Below, piece by piece: positions 45,033 to 54,840 of a DNA stretch of 64,000 nt (its first letter is position 1; each line of letters opens with the position of its first letter). The translations under genes were made by a program, and so were the position numbers. This DNA is from Blastocatellia bacterium AA13 (lineage in GTDB: Bacteria > Acidobacteriota > Blastocatellia > UBA7656). The notes under the pieces are model-generated. The model was given only the letters and a program-made list of their open reading frames with translations, did not search any database and was not told the origin of the DNA. The stretch is from the NCBI GenBank assembly GCA_003222245.1, contig QHVH01000008.1, positions 124,001 through 188,000 of the forward strand. The letters run 5' to 3'.

Positions 45033-46838
45033 TTAAGATCGGAGCTTGGCGAAATGATCGACAATGCGCCTGGCCTGGCGTTCCCCGACGAACGGTTTAA
45101 GCTCCGCGAAACTGGCTTCGGAAACCTTTTTCAGGCTGCCGAAATTTCGAAGCAGCCTGGCTCTGAGCTTGTCGCCGACACCTGGAATAGAAGTCAGCTC
45201 CGATGTGAAATCGCGCATTGCGCGCCGCTGTCTGTGATATGCGACCGCAAATCTGTGGGTCTCGTCCCGAACCATTTGAATCAGGTGCAGCACCGGCGAG
45301 TGATGGTCGATTCTGATCGGTTCTTCGCGGCCCTTCAGAAACAGCAGCTCTTCACGTTTAGCGATCGCCGCGGTCGGCAGGGCTTCCAGCCCTATCTCGT
45401 GGAGCGCCCGGGCGGCCGCCTGAAGCTGCCCTTTGCCGCCGTCGATCAGCACGAGATTGGGCAGCGGCTTACCCTCGCGAAGCAGCCGAGAGTACCGTCG
45501 TCCTACGACTTCATACATCGAAGCAAAGTCATCGGCTCTACCCTCGACTGATTTGACTTTGAACTTTCGATAATCCGACTTCTTCATCACTCCGTGTTCG
45601 CACACGACCATCGACGCGACGTTTTCGGCGCCTTGAATGTTAGAGATATCGAATGACTCTATCCGGTCCGGCAACTCGCCGAGTTCGAGAATGTCGCGCA
45701 ATTCCTCCAGCACTCTTTGCATGTCGGGCCGCTGCACTCGGAATCGCTGATCGAAATTCAAACGCGCGTTTTTCTCCACAAGATCGATGAGATCTCTCTT
45801 CACGCCGCGCAAGGGGACCGTGATATGAACACGCCGTTTTCGCTGATCGGCGAGAAACTCTTCCAGCAGTTCGCGGTCTTCGAATTCCACGGGCACATAG
45901 ACTTCGCCGGGCGCGTAATCGCCCGAGGCGTAGTATTGCTTCAGCGCCTGACCTATGAAGGCGGATGGATCGAATTCGTCAGGCATATCCTCCCAGTAGA
46001 ATTCCCGCTTGCCGACGACCTTTCCTTCGCGCATCGTGAATAAAGACATCGCCACCTGCGGGCCTTCGCGATAGTAGCCAAAGATGTCGATGTCATCGCG
46101 CGAGATGATCATCATCTTCTGCTGCTGCCCGAGCTTCTCAATCGTCTTCAATTGATCGCGATATCGCGCGGCGGTTTCATAGCGGAGCTCATCCGAGGCG
46201 AGCTTCATCCGCTCCTTCAACTCATCTTTGAGATCGTCTGTTTTGCCCTGAAGCAGAAGGTCAACGTCGCGCACCGCTTCTTCGTATTGCTCAAGCGAAC
46301 AGAGTTGTTTCACGCAGGGGCCGAGACAGCGCTTGATGTGATACTCGAGGCAGGGCCTGTCCGCCTTGCCGTCTATTTCCATCGTGCAAGTACGGAGTTG
46401 AAAATTCTTGTTGATCAATTCGAGCGTTTGCCACGCCAGCGAAATCGGCAGGAACGGCCCGTAATATTTCGAGCCGTCCTTTAGAATCTTTCTGGCGATC
46501 GTCGCGCGGGACGCGCGCTCGCTGGTCAGCTTGATGTGAGGATACTGCTTGTCGTCCTTCAACAGGACGTTGAATACGGGTTTGAATCTCTTGATCAGAT
46601 TACATTCGAGGGCGAGCGCTTCGATCTCGTTATCGGTGACGATTAGTTCGACGTCGGCAATGCGCGCGATGAGATCGCCGGTTTTGAATTCACTGGCGCG
46701 ATCGGAGTGAAAATACTGGCGCACGCGATTTCGGAGGTTTTTTGCCTTGCCGACGTAGATGACTTTATTGCGAAAGTCGCGATACAGGTAACAACCCGGC
46801 GACGAGGGGAGGTTTTCGAGTTTTTCAGCAAGAGTCAT
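45033..46838 (-). CDS. uvrC: Excinuclease ABC subunit C
   Basis: Nucleotide excision repair nuclease of 601 residues, full length. The GIY-YIG domain is at the N-terminus (PGCYLYRDFRNKVIYVGKAKNLRNRV), then the Cys motif CLEYHIKRCLGPC, the UVR domain (DDLKDELKERMKLASDELRYE), the RNase H-like nuclease with SFDISNIQGAE and LVLIDGGKGQL, and a C-terminal helix-hairpin-helix (LTSIPGVGDKLRARLLRNFG). Confidence 0.97.
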   Translation of the reverse strand: MTLAEKLENLPSSPGCYLYRDFRNKVIYVGKAKNLRNRVRQYFHSDRASEFKTGDLIARIADVELIVTDNEIEALALECNLIKRFKPVFNVLLKDDKQYPHIKLTSERASRATIARKILKDGSKYYGPFLPISLAWQTLELINKNFQLRTCTMEIDGKADRPCLEYHIKRCLGPCVKQLCSLEQYEEAVRDVDLLLQGKTDDLKDELKERMKLASDELRYETAARYRDQLKTIEKLGQQQKMMIISRDDIDIFGYYREGPQVAMSLFTMREGKVVGKREFYWEDMPDEFDPSAFIGQALKQYYASGDYAPGEVYVPVEFEDRELLEEFLADQRKRRVHITVPLRGVKRDLIDLVEKNARLNFDQRFRVQRPDMQRVLEELRDILELGELPDRIESFDISNIQGAENVASMVVCEHGVMKKSDYRKFKVKSVEGRADDFASMYEVVGRRYSRLLREGKPLPNLVLIDGGKGQLQAAARALHEIGLEALPTAAIAKREELLFLKGREEPIRIDHHSPVLHLIQMVRDETHRFAVAYHRQRRAMRDFTSELTSIPGVGDKLRARLLRNFGSLKKVSEASFAELKPFVGERQARRIVDHFAKLRS

Positions 46839-46879
46839 CGCTTAACGTTCAAATGATTTCATTGCCGGTTCAGTGTAGA

Positions 46880-46907
46880 AAAGCCGCCGATGCGCATCGG
46901 CGGCTTT
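46880..46907. terminator. Perfect 28-bp palindrome between surA-like gene and uvrC
   Basis: AAAGCCGCCGATGC/GCATCGGCGGCTTT is a perfect inverted repeat. It lies after the parvulin gene and before uvrC on the minus strand and probably forms a terminator or attenuating hairpin, though the following T-run is short. Confidence 0.6.
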
Positions 46908-46969
46908 GAACCAATAGATTTTACGAGGCGCTGATCGGAAGGATCGACTCCGCCGCGTCTATACTGTCT

Positions 46970-48055
46970 CTACTTCGCCTCGGCCTGAGCCTTCCCCTTC
47001 GCCTGTTTTGTCGAAGTCCTTTCCAGACTTTTCGCCGATGGGTATCCGTCATGAATGTCGACGTAGGCCTCTTCTCTAAGCCTGTCGACATATTTCTTCC
47101 GAGCGTCTTCGGCGCGCATGGCGACTACGTTGTTGTTTATGACCCTCTGAACGTCCGGCTCTTCGTACTTCCGAAGCACGGCCGGCTTTCTATCGTCCAG
47201 ACGAACGATCTGGTAGCCGTCCTGCAGCCTGATCGGTTCGCTGGTTTCGCCGGGCTTAAGATCCTTTATCGCCGCCGCCAGATCCGGCTTGAGATCAGCA
47301 AGTTTGAACGACCCGAGTTTTCCGTTCTGAGCCTGAGACGCTCTGGTAGCAGCCGAATTTGCTTTCACGGCTTCGACGAAATTAGCGCCCGCGCGCAACT
47401 CCGCCACCAACCGCCGCGCTCTTTGTTCGACCTCGGTTCCGGTGTGGCCTTCCAGCGGAAGAAATATTTCCGAGAGAACTACTTCGCCCGGAATCGTGAA
47501 TCCTTCTTTGTTTTTCTCATAGAAGTCGCGCCGTTCCTTATCGGTTATGCTTTGAAAGATCGGCTGCCAGACTTCACGCTGGATGACCAACTGCTGAAGC
47601 AGTTTCTTGCGGAGATTGCTTCGGGCCGCTTCAGGATCAACACCTTGTTTCTTTAGCGCTTCTTCAAAATCGATGAGGTTCTTGAAGCCGTTCTCTTTAG
47701 CAATCTCGATCATTTGCTGATTCACTTCAGCTTCGACTTCGATGCCCATCTCTTTCGCTCTCTGCTCGAGCAGCAGATCCTCGACCAAAATATCCATCAC
47801 GGTAGGCCTTAGCTTTTCGAATTCGGCATCGATTTCCGGCTGACTCTTGCCCTGCTGCTGCATCTGTCTCGCCAGCTCCTCTCTGAAATCGCGAACAGCG
47901 GTCACATAATCACCGCGCGTTATGATGTCGTTGTTGACGCGGGCCGCTATCCCGTTCACGTGCACCGGTTCTTGGGCGATCGCGAGCCCGGCGGCCGCCA
48001 GGAGCATAACTATCGACAGGCACATTTTGGAGAAACTCATTTTTGCACTTCCCAT
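46970..48055 (-). CDS. SurA-like periplasmic peptidyl-prolyl isomerase
   Basis: A 361-residue exported chaperone/isomerase. After a signal peptide (LAAAGLAIAQ) comes a SurA N-terminal domain (VNGIAARVNNDIITRGDYV, helical to near 160), one parvulin domain near 180-300 (VLSEIFLPLEG, FVEAVKANSAAT, GKLGSFKLADL, PIRLQDGYQIVRLDDRK) and a Lys/Ala-rich tail. It should assist outer-membrane protein folding. The lipoprotein isomerase gene lies upstream in the same direction. Confidence 0.88.
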   Translation of the reverse strand: MGSAKMSFSKMCLSIVMLLAAAGLAIAQEPVHVNGIAARVNNDIITRGDYVTAVRDFREELARQMQQQGKSQPEIDAEFEKLRPTVMDILVEDLLLEQRAKEMGIEVEAEVNQQMIEIAKENGFKNLIDFEEALKKQGVDPEAARSNLRKKLLQQLVIQREVWQPIFQSITDKERRDFYEKNKEGFTIPGEVVLSEIFLPLEGHTGTEVEQRARRLVAELRAGANFVEAVKANSAATRASQAQNGKLGSFKLADLKPDLAAAIKDLKPGETSEPIRLQDGYQIVRLDDRKPAVLRKYEEPDVQRVINNNVVAMRAEDARKKYVDRLREEAYVDIHDGYPSAKSLERTSTKQAKGKAQAEAK

Positions 48056-48056
48056 T

Positions 48057-48086
48057 TTTTAGAGTAAACGCTTTTAGAGTAAACGC
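48057..48086. repeat. 15-bp tandem duplication TTTTAGAGTAAACGC x2
   Basis: Two exact copies head to tail, immediately upstream of the surA-like start codon. Confidence 0.85.
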
Positions 48087-48142
48087 TTTGAGAACACGGA
48101 CCTTATTACTTCAGTCTGGTTGCTGGTAGCTTTGTTGAGACA

Positions 48143-49063
48143 TCAATTATGCCCTAGCCGTCCCGAATATGTGAAGCCCAGCGATGAGTCAATTACTCGC
48201 AGGTTCGCGGAATTGACCAGCCGCGAGACAGTTTCGTCGACGGCCTCCTGATTTTTCCGCGCGATCAACTCTTCGATCAACTGTGACCGCTTCGACTCGA
48301 CCTGAGCCCGCTTGTCGTCCGGCGCGTGCGGCTGAATCTTGCGCTCGATCTTGAACAGGTGAAACCCGAAGCTCGACTGAATCACCGGACTGACTTCGCC
48401 GGGCTTGAGCGGCCTGATCGCGCGCTCCAGCACGTCTGGAAGCTGTCCTTCATCATACCTGCAAAGACCGCCCTCGTCCGAGCTGGGCGCCTGCGAGTTC
48501 GCGCGGGCGAGGTCGCCAAAGTCATGCCTGCCGTCCATGGCTTCGCGTCGTAACGACTCCGCCCGGTCCCTCGTTTCCACCCTGATCTCACGAATGACGA
48601 AACCGGCGCGCTCGGCCAATCGCACCTGGTTTTCATCGATGTATTTCTGAACCTCTTCCTGGCTCGGCCTCACGTCTCGCAGTATTACCTGTTTGTAGTA
48701 CTTCGATATGATCAAGTCGTTTATCAGCTCCCGGCGCGAAGGTGATGAATCTTTGGCGGAGCTTGCGCGCTGATTTTCCTGCGTCGCCTGGTCGATCTCC
48801 GACTCCGTGACTGATATGCCCGCCTGGATCGCCTGATCGATGACCAGTCGCCGCTCGATGAACTCATCCAACATTTGACTGCGCAACGGATCGGTGGTCT
48901 CGATGCCGGTAAACTCGCCTAATCTGGCCGCAAGAAAGCCATCGAATTCGGACTTGTGCACCTGCCGGCCGTCGATTAAGGCTATAATCGGCGTCCGATC
49001 TTTTGTTCGGCTGCAAGCGGCAACCAGAAAGGGTGCAAGCAAGAGAAGGGCAATCGTCTTCAT
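48143..49063 (-). CDS. Lipoprotein parvulin-type peptidyl-prolyl isomerase
   Basis: A 306-residue protein. The frame is open further upstream, but ATG 49063 starts a lipoprotein signal peptide with lipobox LVAAC, which settles the start. The helical N-terminal region is SurA/PrsA-like; the parvulin domain near 160-260 has REIRVETRDRAESL, DFGDLARANSQAPSSDEGG, VSPVIQSSFGFHLFKIERK. It is likely membrane-anchored on the periplasmic side and works beside the SurA-like protein. Confidence 0.86.
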   Translation of the reverse strand: MKTIALLLLAPFLVAACSRTKDRTPIIALIDGRQVHKSEFDGFLAARLGEFTGIETTDPLRSQMLDEFIERRLVIDQAIQAGISVTESEIDQATQENQRASSAKDSSPSRRELINDLIISKYYKQVILRDVRPSQEEVQKYIDENQVRLAERAGFVIREIRVETRDRAESLRREAMDGRHDFGDLARANSQAPSSDEGGLCRYDEGQLPDVLERAIRPLKPGEVSPVIQSSFGFHLFKIERKIQPHAPDDKRAQVESKRSQLIEELIARKNQEAVDETVSRLVNSANLRVIDSSLGFTYSGRLGHN

Positions 49064-49115
49064 TGATGATTTATTTAATTGCGCAAGTGTCGCAGAAGTC
49101 GGTTTGGCGGGCAAG

Positions 49116-49184
49116 ACTTTAAAGATGGACTTTAAAGATGGACAGCGGGCAATCTTGAAGGAGCCCGCTTGAAAGAGCCCGCTT
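49116..49184. repeat. Two short tandem duplications upstream of the lipoprotein gene
   Basis: ACTTTAAAGATGG occurs twice in tandem (49116-49128, 49129-49141), and GAGCCCGCTT repeats at 49161 and 49175. They fill the gap between two minus-strand genes. Confidence 0.75.
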
Positions 49185-49212
49185 TGGTTAATTCTACAGG
49201 TTCGAGGCCGGG

Positions 49213-50361
49213 TTACTTCACCGCTGCGCGGATTCGTTTGAATATTTCGTCGTGATTGGCAGCCCATCTTAGAACAACGACGAGATCATTGTTGGGATCG
49301 ACCCATATGACGTTTCCGCCGGCTCCTCGAGCCGCAAAGGTAATCCTGGAGTCGCCGGGCCATTTCTTCAGCCACCAAAGGAAACCATAATCGGTCTTGA
49401 TATCCGAAGGCGTAGTCATCATCTCGATCCACTTTTGGGAAATGAGCTGTTTGTCTTTCCACTTTCCTCCGCAGAGGAACAGGTATCCAAAGCGCGCCAT
49501 ATCGCGCGAGCCTATGAATAACCCGCCTCCCCAATGCCCGCCGCCGCTTACTGAATTGATCTTCTTTCCGTCGATTACCACATCCGAGTTGCGGTAGCCG
49601 TGCCATTCCCAGGTATCGCTGGCGTCGATCGGATTCATGAACTCTTTCTTCAGCAATTCAGGCAGGGGTTGTTTCCATATCCGCAGAAGTGAAAGCGCCA
49701 ATCTGTTGACTCTCACGTCATTGTAGTTCCAGAAGGCGCCGGGCTCTTGAAGCTTGTGGTTTTTCGGCTCGTCTATGGTCGAGGGCTTGTCCCACAAACG
49801 GCCCTCCCATTCATTAGTCTGTTGGAGCATATGACGCCAAGTTATCGCGGCGTTGTGCGGCGAATCATAGCCGCCGTCGTGAATGTAATTTCTGACGGGA
49901 TCGTCAACGCTCTTGATCATTCCGCGGTCGAACGCAAGCCCGGCCAGAGCCGATAGGAAGCTCTTCGCGGCGCTGAAGGTCATGTCGGCGCGATTGGTGT
50001 CTCCGAATTCGGCTACGATGTAACCGTGCCGGATCACGAGGCCGTTTATAGTCCCGTGCTCCCTGGTTGGGCCGATGATTTCGGGATCGCTCTCTTGTCT
50101 TTGGCGGGCGGAGATTACCTCCGCGATGCTCTCCGGTTCAGTCTGCGTCTTGGCGAAGCTAATCGCTTGTTCGAGGAGAGCCGGATCCATTCCGAGCTGG
50201 TCGGGACTCTTTCGCTCCCACTTGTCGCCTGGTCCGGGATAATAAACCCGCGGAGCCGGAGAGGCTGCCGTTAAATGGATCGACGCCGAAGCGAACAGTA
50301 ACGAGGCGAGCAGTAACAGCGCGAGGGATACCGCTGCTTGTCGAGCAGTCCTCTGTTTCAT
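49213..50361 (-). CDS. Secreted serine hydrolase, beta-lactamase/CubicO family
   Basis: A 382-residue exported hydrolase with an N-terminal signal peptide. The SxxK catalytic motif is FSAAKSFLSAL, the YxN-type motif NYNDVRVN, and a late GGNVIWVDPNND near the end matches the third-motif region. It resembles class C beta-lactamase-like esterases and D-amino peptidases. Real substrate unknown. Confidence 0.85.
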   Translation of the reverse strand: MKQRTARQAAVSLALLLLASLLFASASIHLTAASPAPRVYYPGPGDKWERKSPDQLGMDPALLEQAISFAKTQTEPESIAEVISARQRQESDPEIIGPTREHGTINGLVIRHGYIVAEFGDTNRADMTFSAAKSFLSALAGLAFDRGMIKSVDDPVRNYIHDGGYDSPHNAAITWRHMLQQTNEWEGRLWDKPSTIDEPKNHKLQEPGAFWNYNDVRVNRLALSLLRIWKQPLPELLKKEFMNPIDASDTWEWHGYRNSDVVIDGKKINSVSGGGHWGGGLFIGSRDMARFGYLFLCGGKWKDKQLISQKWIEMMTTPSDIKTDYGFLWWLKKWPGDSRITFAARGAGGNVIWVDPNNDLVVVLRWAANHDEIFKRIRAAVK

Positions 50362-50503
50362 GGTTTCTCCAGATTGCGGTTTGGCGGTAAGACCTCCCTC
50401 CCAACCGGCGATGGATGGGTGATTATCGTGGTACTGGTTTCACTCGCCGTTGTTACGCGCTTTCACCACCTGAGAGCGGCGAAAAAGGAATCTGCTACGT
50501 CGC

Positions 50504-51427
50504 CTACTTAGCGCCGGCGCCCGCCTTTGTGTAGATGGCATTGCCCAGTCTTACAAACGGGCCGCCATTTTCCGATAGCTCTTCGGTCACGGTAAATGAG
50601 AATGCCGAGACGACTGAGATAGTGCGCTTAAGCGCCAGAGTCTCGCTCTTTAATTTAATGGGCTCGACAGTGAAGCGAATAGCGATCGGGCTGCGCCAGT
50701 CTCCCTGACTCTTGATCTGGATGCCGTTGCCCAGATGTTCCGTGAATGAGAGCATCTTGGTTGCGTCGTCGAAGGTGACTGTCCCGCTCTCTTTGAACGC
50801 GCCGGTTTCCGAGGAACCTTCCGTGCGGCTGTCGAGAGCCTTCCCGTCCGATCTAAGAGTGAAAGTAGTAACGCCCTCACGTGGAGCCGGGCCAAATGCA
50901 CTCTCGCGGCCGATCCATTTGAAATTCCACTGGCCTACGAAGTACTCGAGAGACTGCTTCTGCTGCGGCTGCGGAACGACCCTCATTTGAGGCTGTCCTT
51001 GACCTCGCGTACCGGGCGCCTGCGCGGGTTCTTCGCCGCCTCGCTTCAGGTCAATCGTCAATGTAAAAGTCTGGCCGCCAAAGTCAATCTCGCCCTTGCC
51101 TTTCAATGTATCGTCTTTCAGCACGAGAGAATAATTAATGACGATGCTGCCCTGGGGAGCTTCGATCTCGGACTTGGCGGTCAGCTTGTCGCCGTCGAGC
51201 TTGATCTCTTTAAGGCTGACATCGCCGCCGTCCGGCCGGATGCCCGCGATGGCCCCGGTGTAGCCGGCGCTCTCTTTTTTAATCGTGACAGTTGCCTGCC
51301 GCTGTCCCTGTATCGAATCGATCGATCCGTGCCATCGGCCCGCCAGTTGATCCTGCTGGGCAAACACATGCGAGAAGCACACAAGAACAACGGATAACAT
51401 TGAAGCTATTGCAAACGATCGGCGCAT
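50504..51427 (-). CDS. Secreted two-domain beta-rich protein of unknown function
   Basis: A 307-residue exported protein. The ORF extends further upstream, but ATG 51427 starts a clear signal peptide (SMLSVVLVCFSHVFAQ). The N-terminal domain (near 28-130) is a series of beta strands beginning LAGRWHGSID, like small lipocalin-type sandwiches common in Acidobacteriota. A Pro/Gln linker leads to a second sandwich with LEYFVGQWNFKW and RTEGSSETGAFKESG that resembles DUF1579-type domains. I do not know the function. Confidence 0.7.
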   Translation of the reverse strand: MRRSFAIASMLSVVLVCFSHVFAQQDQLAGRWHGSIDSIQGQRQATVTIKKESAGYTGAIAGIRPDGGDVSLKEIKLDGDKLTAKSEIEAPQGSIVINYSLVLKDDTLKGKGEIDFGGQTFTLTIDLKRGGEEPAQAPGTRGQGQPQMRVVPQPQQKQSLEYFVGQWNFKWIGRESAFGPAPREGVTTFTLRSDGKALDSRTEGSSETGAFKESGTVTFDDATKMLSFTEHLGNGIQIKSQGDWRSPIAIRFTVEPIKLKSETLALKRTISVVSAFSFTVTEELSENGGPFVRLGNAIYTKAGAGAK

Positions 51428-51468
51428 CAAAATTTCCTCCTCATCGACGACGGCATATTGGATTATGA

Positions 51469-52719
51469 TCAGTTCCGTGAAGCGGACTTCGCGGTTTCGC
51501 GTTGATCTCCGTCGCGGACATAGCCGAACCAACCTATCATCATCTCTTCCCAGGTCTGATCTCCCCATCGGACTTCCTTGGTCGGATCGGGGTTGAACTT
51601 ATTTCCGGTAGAATTGTCGAAGTGCGCGACGCATTCCAGCTTTGTTCCTTTCGGAAGCGCCTTCGGTTCCTTCAATATATAAGTCAACTGCCAGTTGAAA
51701 TCATACTTCGGCACCGACAACAGAACCTCGGATCGTCCATCCGGATAAACGGCTGTGTACGTAAAGTCTTTGCCGCGAAAATGCATGTGAGGCATGAACG
51801 AGGTCAGATGAACATCGTCTCTGAAGGTCATCGAGGATTTGACTTCATGATTTGCGGCGCCCGGAGGAATCACGAATCGCGCATTCAACGCGTTTCCGGT
51901 GACGAGCGTCTTTGTCGGCGGCTCTTTTGCGAATACGAGTCCAATACTTGTTCGATCTTTGGTGGGCTCGCCGTTTGTCGTGTAGTGCATCTGAAATACG
52001 ATATTAGAGCCCGCTTTGATTAGCCGCGCAGTTCCCGGTCCAAAAACAACACCGGTCTTGTTCGGTGTAATCCCTCCGAGTTGATTTCGGCCTCGCTGAG
52101 CTTCGCCGCCGGCGTCCGAGGAGCCTGCGTCCTGGCTGAACGCGATCACGTGATGAACCACGCCGCGGTTGCCCGGACGAATCTCTATCGCCTGAACCCA
52201 TTTGTCTTCTTTAAAGCCGGTGGGAATGGTGAAGTAGAGATACGGAACCGTGCCGTCCGCCGGAATTTGATATTCTTCCTGCATGCTGAGAACCACGTCA
52301 GGCTTGCCGATGGTCCAGCCTTCCGCGAACTTCGGCATCGGAGGCATGTCCTTATCATCACCCTTCGGACATCCTCCATTCACCCAGGCCGTGATCGTGT
52401 CGATCTCCTTCTGCGAGAGGCTCGGATCGTTGGCGAATTTGCCTGCGTGGCTCGGGTCGGCCGACCAGGGCGGCATCGAACGCTCGACGACGCGCTGCTT
52501 GATTGATTTGGCCCAGGGCCGCGCATCCTGATAGGTCACCAGCGACATCGGAGCGATCTCGCCCGGACGATGACACTCGATGCACCGGTTATAGAGAATC
52601 GGCGCCACGTCCCTGGCAAAGTTCACGGTTGGAGAGGGCGCGTTAGCGGAAACACCGAAAACCACAATTGCGCATAGAGCGCCGGCGGCGGCCGTGATTC
52701 CCAGCAAGCGTTTTGTCAT
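51469..52719 (-). CDS. Cytochrome c / PHM-like copper monooxygenase fusion (copy 1)
   Basis: A 416-residue exported protein. After a signal peptide comes a c-type haem domain with [13 protein letters not shown] near 45-57, then a domain with the ligand pattern of copper type II ascorbate-dependent monooxygenases: VVHHVI, a His in FQMHYTT, the HMH pair in [11 protein letters not shown] and a Met in EEMMIGW near the end. ATG 52719 has AGGAGA upstream. It is a paralogue of the next gene. Substrate unknown. Confidence 0.85.
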   Translation of the reverse strand: MTKRLLGITAAAGALCAIVVFGVSANAPSPTVNFARDVAPILYNRCIECHRPGEIAPMSLVTYQDARPWAKSIKQRVVERSMPPWSADPSHAGKFANDPSLSQKEIDTITAWVNGGCPKGDDKDMPPMPKFAEGWTIGKPDVVLSMQEEYQIPADGTVPYLYFTIPTGFKEDKWVQAIEIRPGNRGVVHHVIAFSQDAGSSDAGGEAQRGRNQLGGITPNKTGVVFGPGTARLIKAGSNIVFQMHYTTNGEPTKDRTSIGLVFAKEPPTKTLVTGNALNARFVIPPGAANHEVKSSMTFRDDVHLTSFMPHMHFRGKDFTYTAVYPDGRSEVLLSVPKYDFNWQLTYILKEPKALPKGTKLECVAHFDNSTGNKFNPDPTKEVRWGDQTWEEMMIGWFGYVRDGDQRETAKSASRN

Positions 52720-52783
52720 ACATTCTCCTGAATACCGCATCAGCAGCAAGGCTGAACCGCGGCGATCCTATCCCGCGACGATC

Positions 52784-54109
52784 CTATTTCGAGGCCGTTT
52801 CCGAGCGGAGATTTTGACCGTCGATTGTGTAATCGAACCAGCCGATCATCATCTCCTCCCAAGTCTGAGGACCCCACCGTACCTCTTTTGAAGGATCAGG
52901 GTTGAATTTGTTCGCTTCCGAATTGTCATGATGCGCAACGCAATCGAGCCGGCTTCCTTTCGGCGCCGCCAGCGGCTCCTTCAAGAAGTAGCTCAATTGC
53001 CAGTTGAAATCATACTTCGGTACGTTGAGGATGATCTTCGAAGTTCCATCCGGATAGACCAGCTTGTAGACGAAATCCTTGCCGCGAACATGCATATGCG
53101 GCATGAAGCTGACGATGTGACAATCTTCCTTGAAGGTGTATGACGCGGTGGACTCGTAGTTCGGCTCGCCGGGCGGAATAATGAGCGCTCTTGCCGCTGC
53201 GCCGGTGGTAATTACCCTCTTTTCGACCGGCTCTTTTGCGAGATAGAGACCAACGCTCGTGCGATCTTTGGAAGGCGAGCCGTTGGTCGTGTAGTGCATC
53301 TGGAAGATCAGCATCGAGCCTTTTTTGATCAGCTTTGCCTGGCCCGGCTTTAGCATCAGAGGGCTCATCCCGGGCGCCCAGCCGACCAGCATCCCGTCGG
53401 GGTTATTGCCTCGGTTTTGAGTCTGTTGCTGCTGAGCCGTCCGGGCCTCGCCTCCGCCGAGCCGCTCGGCTCCCAGGGTTATCTCTCCCGGTTGAGGCAT
53501 CGGACCCTGGCCCGGTTCACGCACGGTTACAATGACGTGATGAACGACGCTGGGATCGCCGCGCTTGATGTCGGCGAATCGCACATATTTATCTTCGGTA
53601 AAGTTGGTGGGAATCGCGAAGTATCGGTAGTTGACTACCCCGTCGGCCGGGACCGCGGCTTCTTCGGTCATCGACAAGATTACATCCGGCTTTCCGAGTT
53701 TCCAGCCTTCTTCGACGGGCTTGGGCGCGGGCGGAAGATCTTTGATGTCGCCTTCTTTTGCGCCTCCATCGACCCAGGCTACGAGCGTATCGATCTCCTT
53801 CTGGGAGAGCCTTCGATCATTCGAAAATTCTCCGTAATGCGGATCGGCGAGCCACGGCGGCATTCGGTGTTCGGTGACGACCTCGCGAATTGACTTGGCC
53901 CACGGACGAACGTCTTTGTAGCTCAGCAGCGACATCGGAGCGATCTCGCCGGGCCGGTGACAAATCGTGCAATTCTTGTACAGGATCGGGGCAACATCTT
54001 TGCTGAATGTAACCGTAGAACCCGCCGTTCCTGCGTTGATCGAGCGCGCCAGAAAGAATGCTCCTATCATCAGAAAAAGAATCAGACACGTTCCGTAGGT
54101 GCGTTTCAT
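52784..54109 (-). CDS. Cytochrome c / PHM-like copper monooxygenase fusion (copy 2)
   Basis: A 441-residue paralogue of copy 1 with the same order: signal peptide, haem motif [43 protein letters not shown] and a final [10 protein letters not shown]. It has an extra Gln/Gly-rich insertion near 215-240. The haem domain may feed electrons to the copper site. It is probably first in a unit with copy 1. Confidence 0.85.
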   Translation of the reverse strand: MKRTYGTCLILFLMIGAFFLARSINAGTAGSTVTFSKDVAPILYKNCTICHRPGEIAPMSLLSYKDVRPWAKSIREVVTEHRMPPWLADPHYGEFSNDRRLSQKEIDTLVAWVDGGAKEGDIKDLPPAPKPVEEGWKLGKPDVILSMTEEAAVPADGVVNYRYFAIPTNFTEDKYVRFADIKRGDPSVVHHVIVTVREPGQGPMPQPGEITLGAERLGGGEARTAQQQQTQNRGNNPDGMLVGWAPGMSPLMLKPGQAKLIKKGSMLIFQMHYTTNGSPSKDRTSVGLYLAKEPVEKRVITTGAAARALIIPPGEPNYESTASYTFKEDCHIVSFMPHMHVRGKDFVYKLVYPDGTSKIILNVPKYDFNWQLSYFLKEPLAAPKGSRLDCVAHHDNSEANKFNPDPSKEVRWGPQTWEEMMIGWFDYTIDGQNLRSETASK

Positions 54110-54215
54110 AAGATCCTCTCTCGCCGAGGGCTGAAGATTTTTCTGGAAGTACTCGCGAAACCGCGGGAGCGGGCCGCGGATCGCAACCTAATCACGGCAG
54201 CTTCCTTGCGGAGTA

Positions 54216-54244
54216 AATTTAATCGCGGTGAAAGGGGGTGTCAA
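54216..54244 (-). promoter_or_regulatory. Sigma-70-like promoter for the PHM-like gene pair
   Basis: On the minus strand TTGACA and TAAATT are 17 bp apart, about 105 bp upstream of the gene start. The -10 box is weak. Confidence 0.5.
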
Positions 54245-54290
54245 CGAATATTGAAAAGAATTCAGATTTCGCAGTAACTGCCGACAGACA

Positions 54291-54402
54291 GTCGTCAGCG
54301 GCTGGACCTGCACGCGTCCACAATATGCCGGAATCTTCTTCGAGGTCTCCTGTCGGTTTTAGGTCGTCAGCGGCTGTACCTGCGTGCGCCCACGATATGC
54401 CG
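54291..54402. repeat. Pair of diverged ~40-bp direct repeats, 72-bp period
   Basis: Both copies start GTCGTCAGCGGCTG and share ACCTGC, GCG, CCAC and ATATGCCG with about four mismatches. An inverted CCGACAG/CTGTCGG pair (54281-54287, 54351-54357) can fold across the first copy. This looks like a dispersed intergenic repeat. Confidence 0.65.
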
Positions 54403-54840
54403 AGGAAACCGCAAACAACCTGCCATGTTTTAGTCTCATCGGTGATGCGATATAGATTCTTGGTCGGTTAAGACCCACCCGCCCAAAGCGCCCGAGAAGT
54501 AAAAGGCTCAAGGAAACCGTTTTGCTATCGGCTATGCAATTGTCTTCCACTGCTCGCGGCCATGGGGCGTGTGCATGGAACCGCTCTATTGGTTCGGCGG
54601 TGACTCACAGGTGAGTCGATGGAAGGATCCGCCGTCGCAAATGTCCATCCTTCAGTTCGGAATATGGATTAATGTGGATACCAAAAACCTGGCACACATT
54701 TCGATGGCCGATATCACAGAGACAATGGACGTTTCGTAGCGCGTTGGGTCGCCTTTTCAAAGCTGCCCATTGAGGTGTACCCCAAAATTCAGACCACCCC
54801 TTAAGGTGTAAAATGGCTGCCGTGTATAGGAGAAAAAACG

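Larger units (their letters stand above)
54110..54770. other. Intergenic region between the PHM-like genes and the IS element
   Basis: About 660 bp with no gene I can support. It holds the PHM-like promoter and a diverged direct repeat of about 40 bp (54291-54330 and 54363-54402), bracketed in part by CCGACAG and CTGTCGG. The rest up to the IS end shows nothing recognisable. Confidence 0.5.

Noticed and set aside
49064-49267. N-terminal extension of the lipoprotein isomerase frame
   Set aside because: It would bury the lipobox signal peptide 69 residues inside the protein and overlap the neighbouring serine hydrolase gene.
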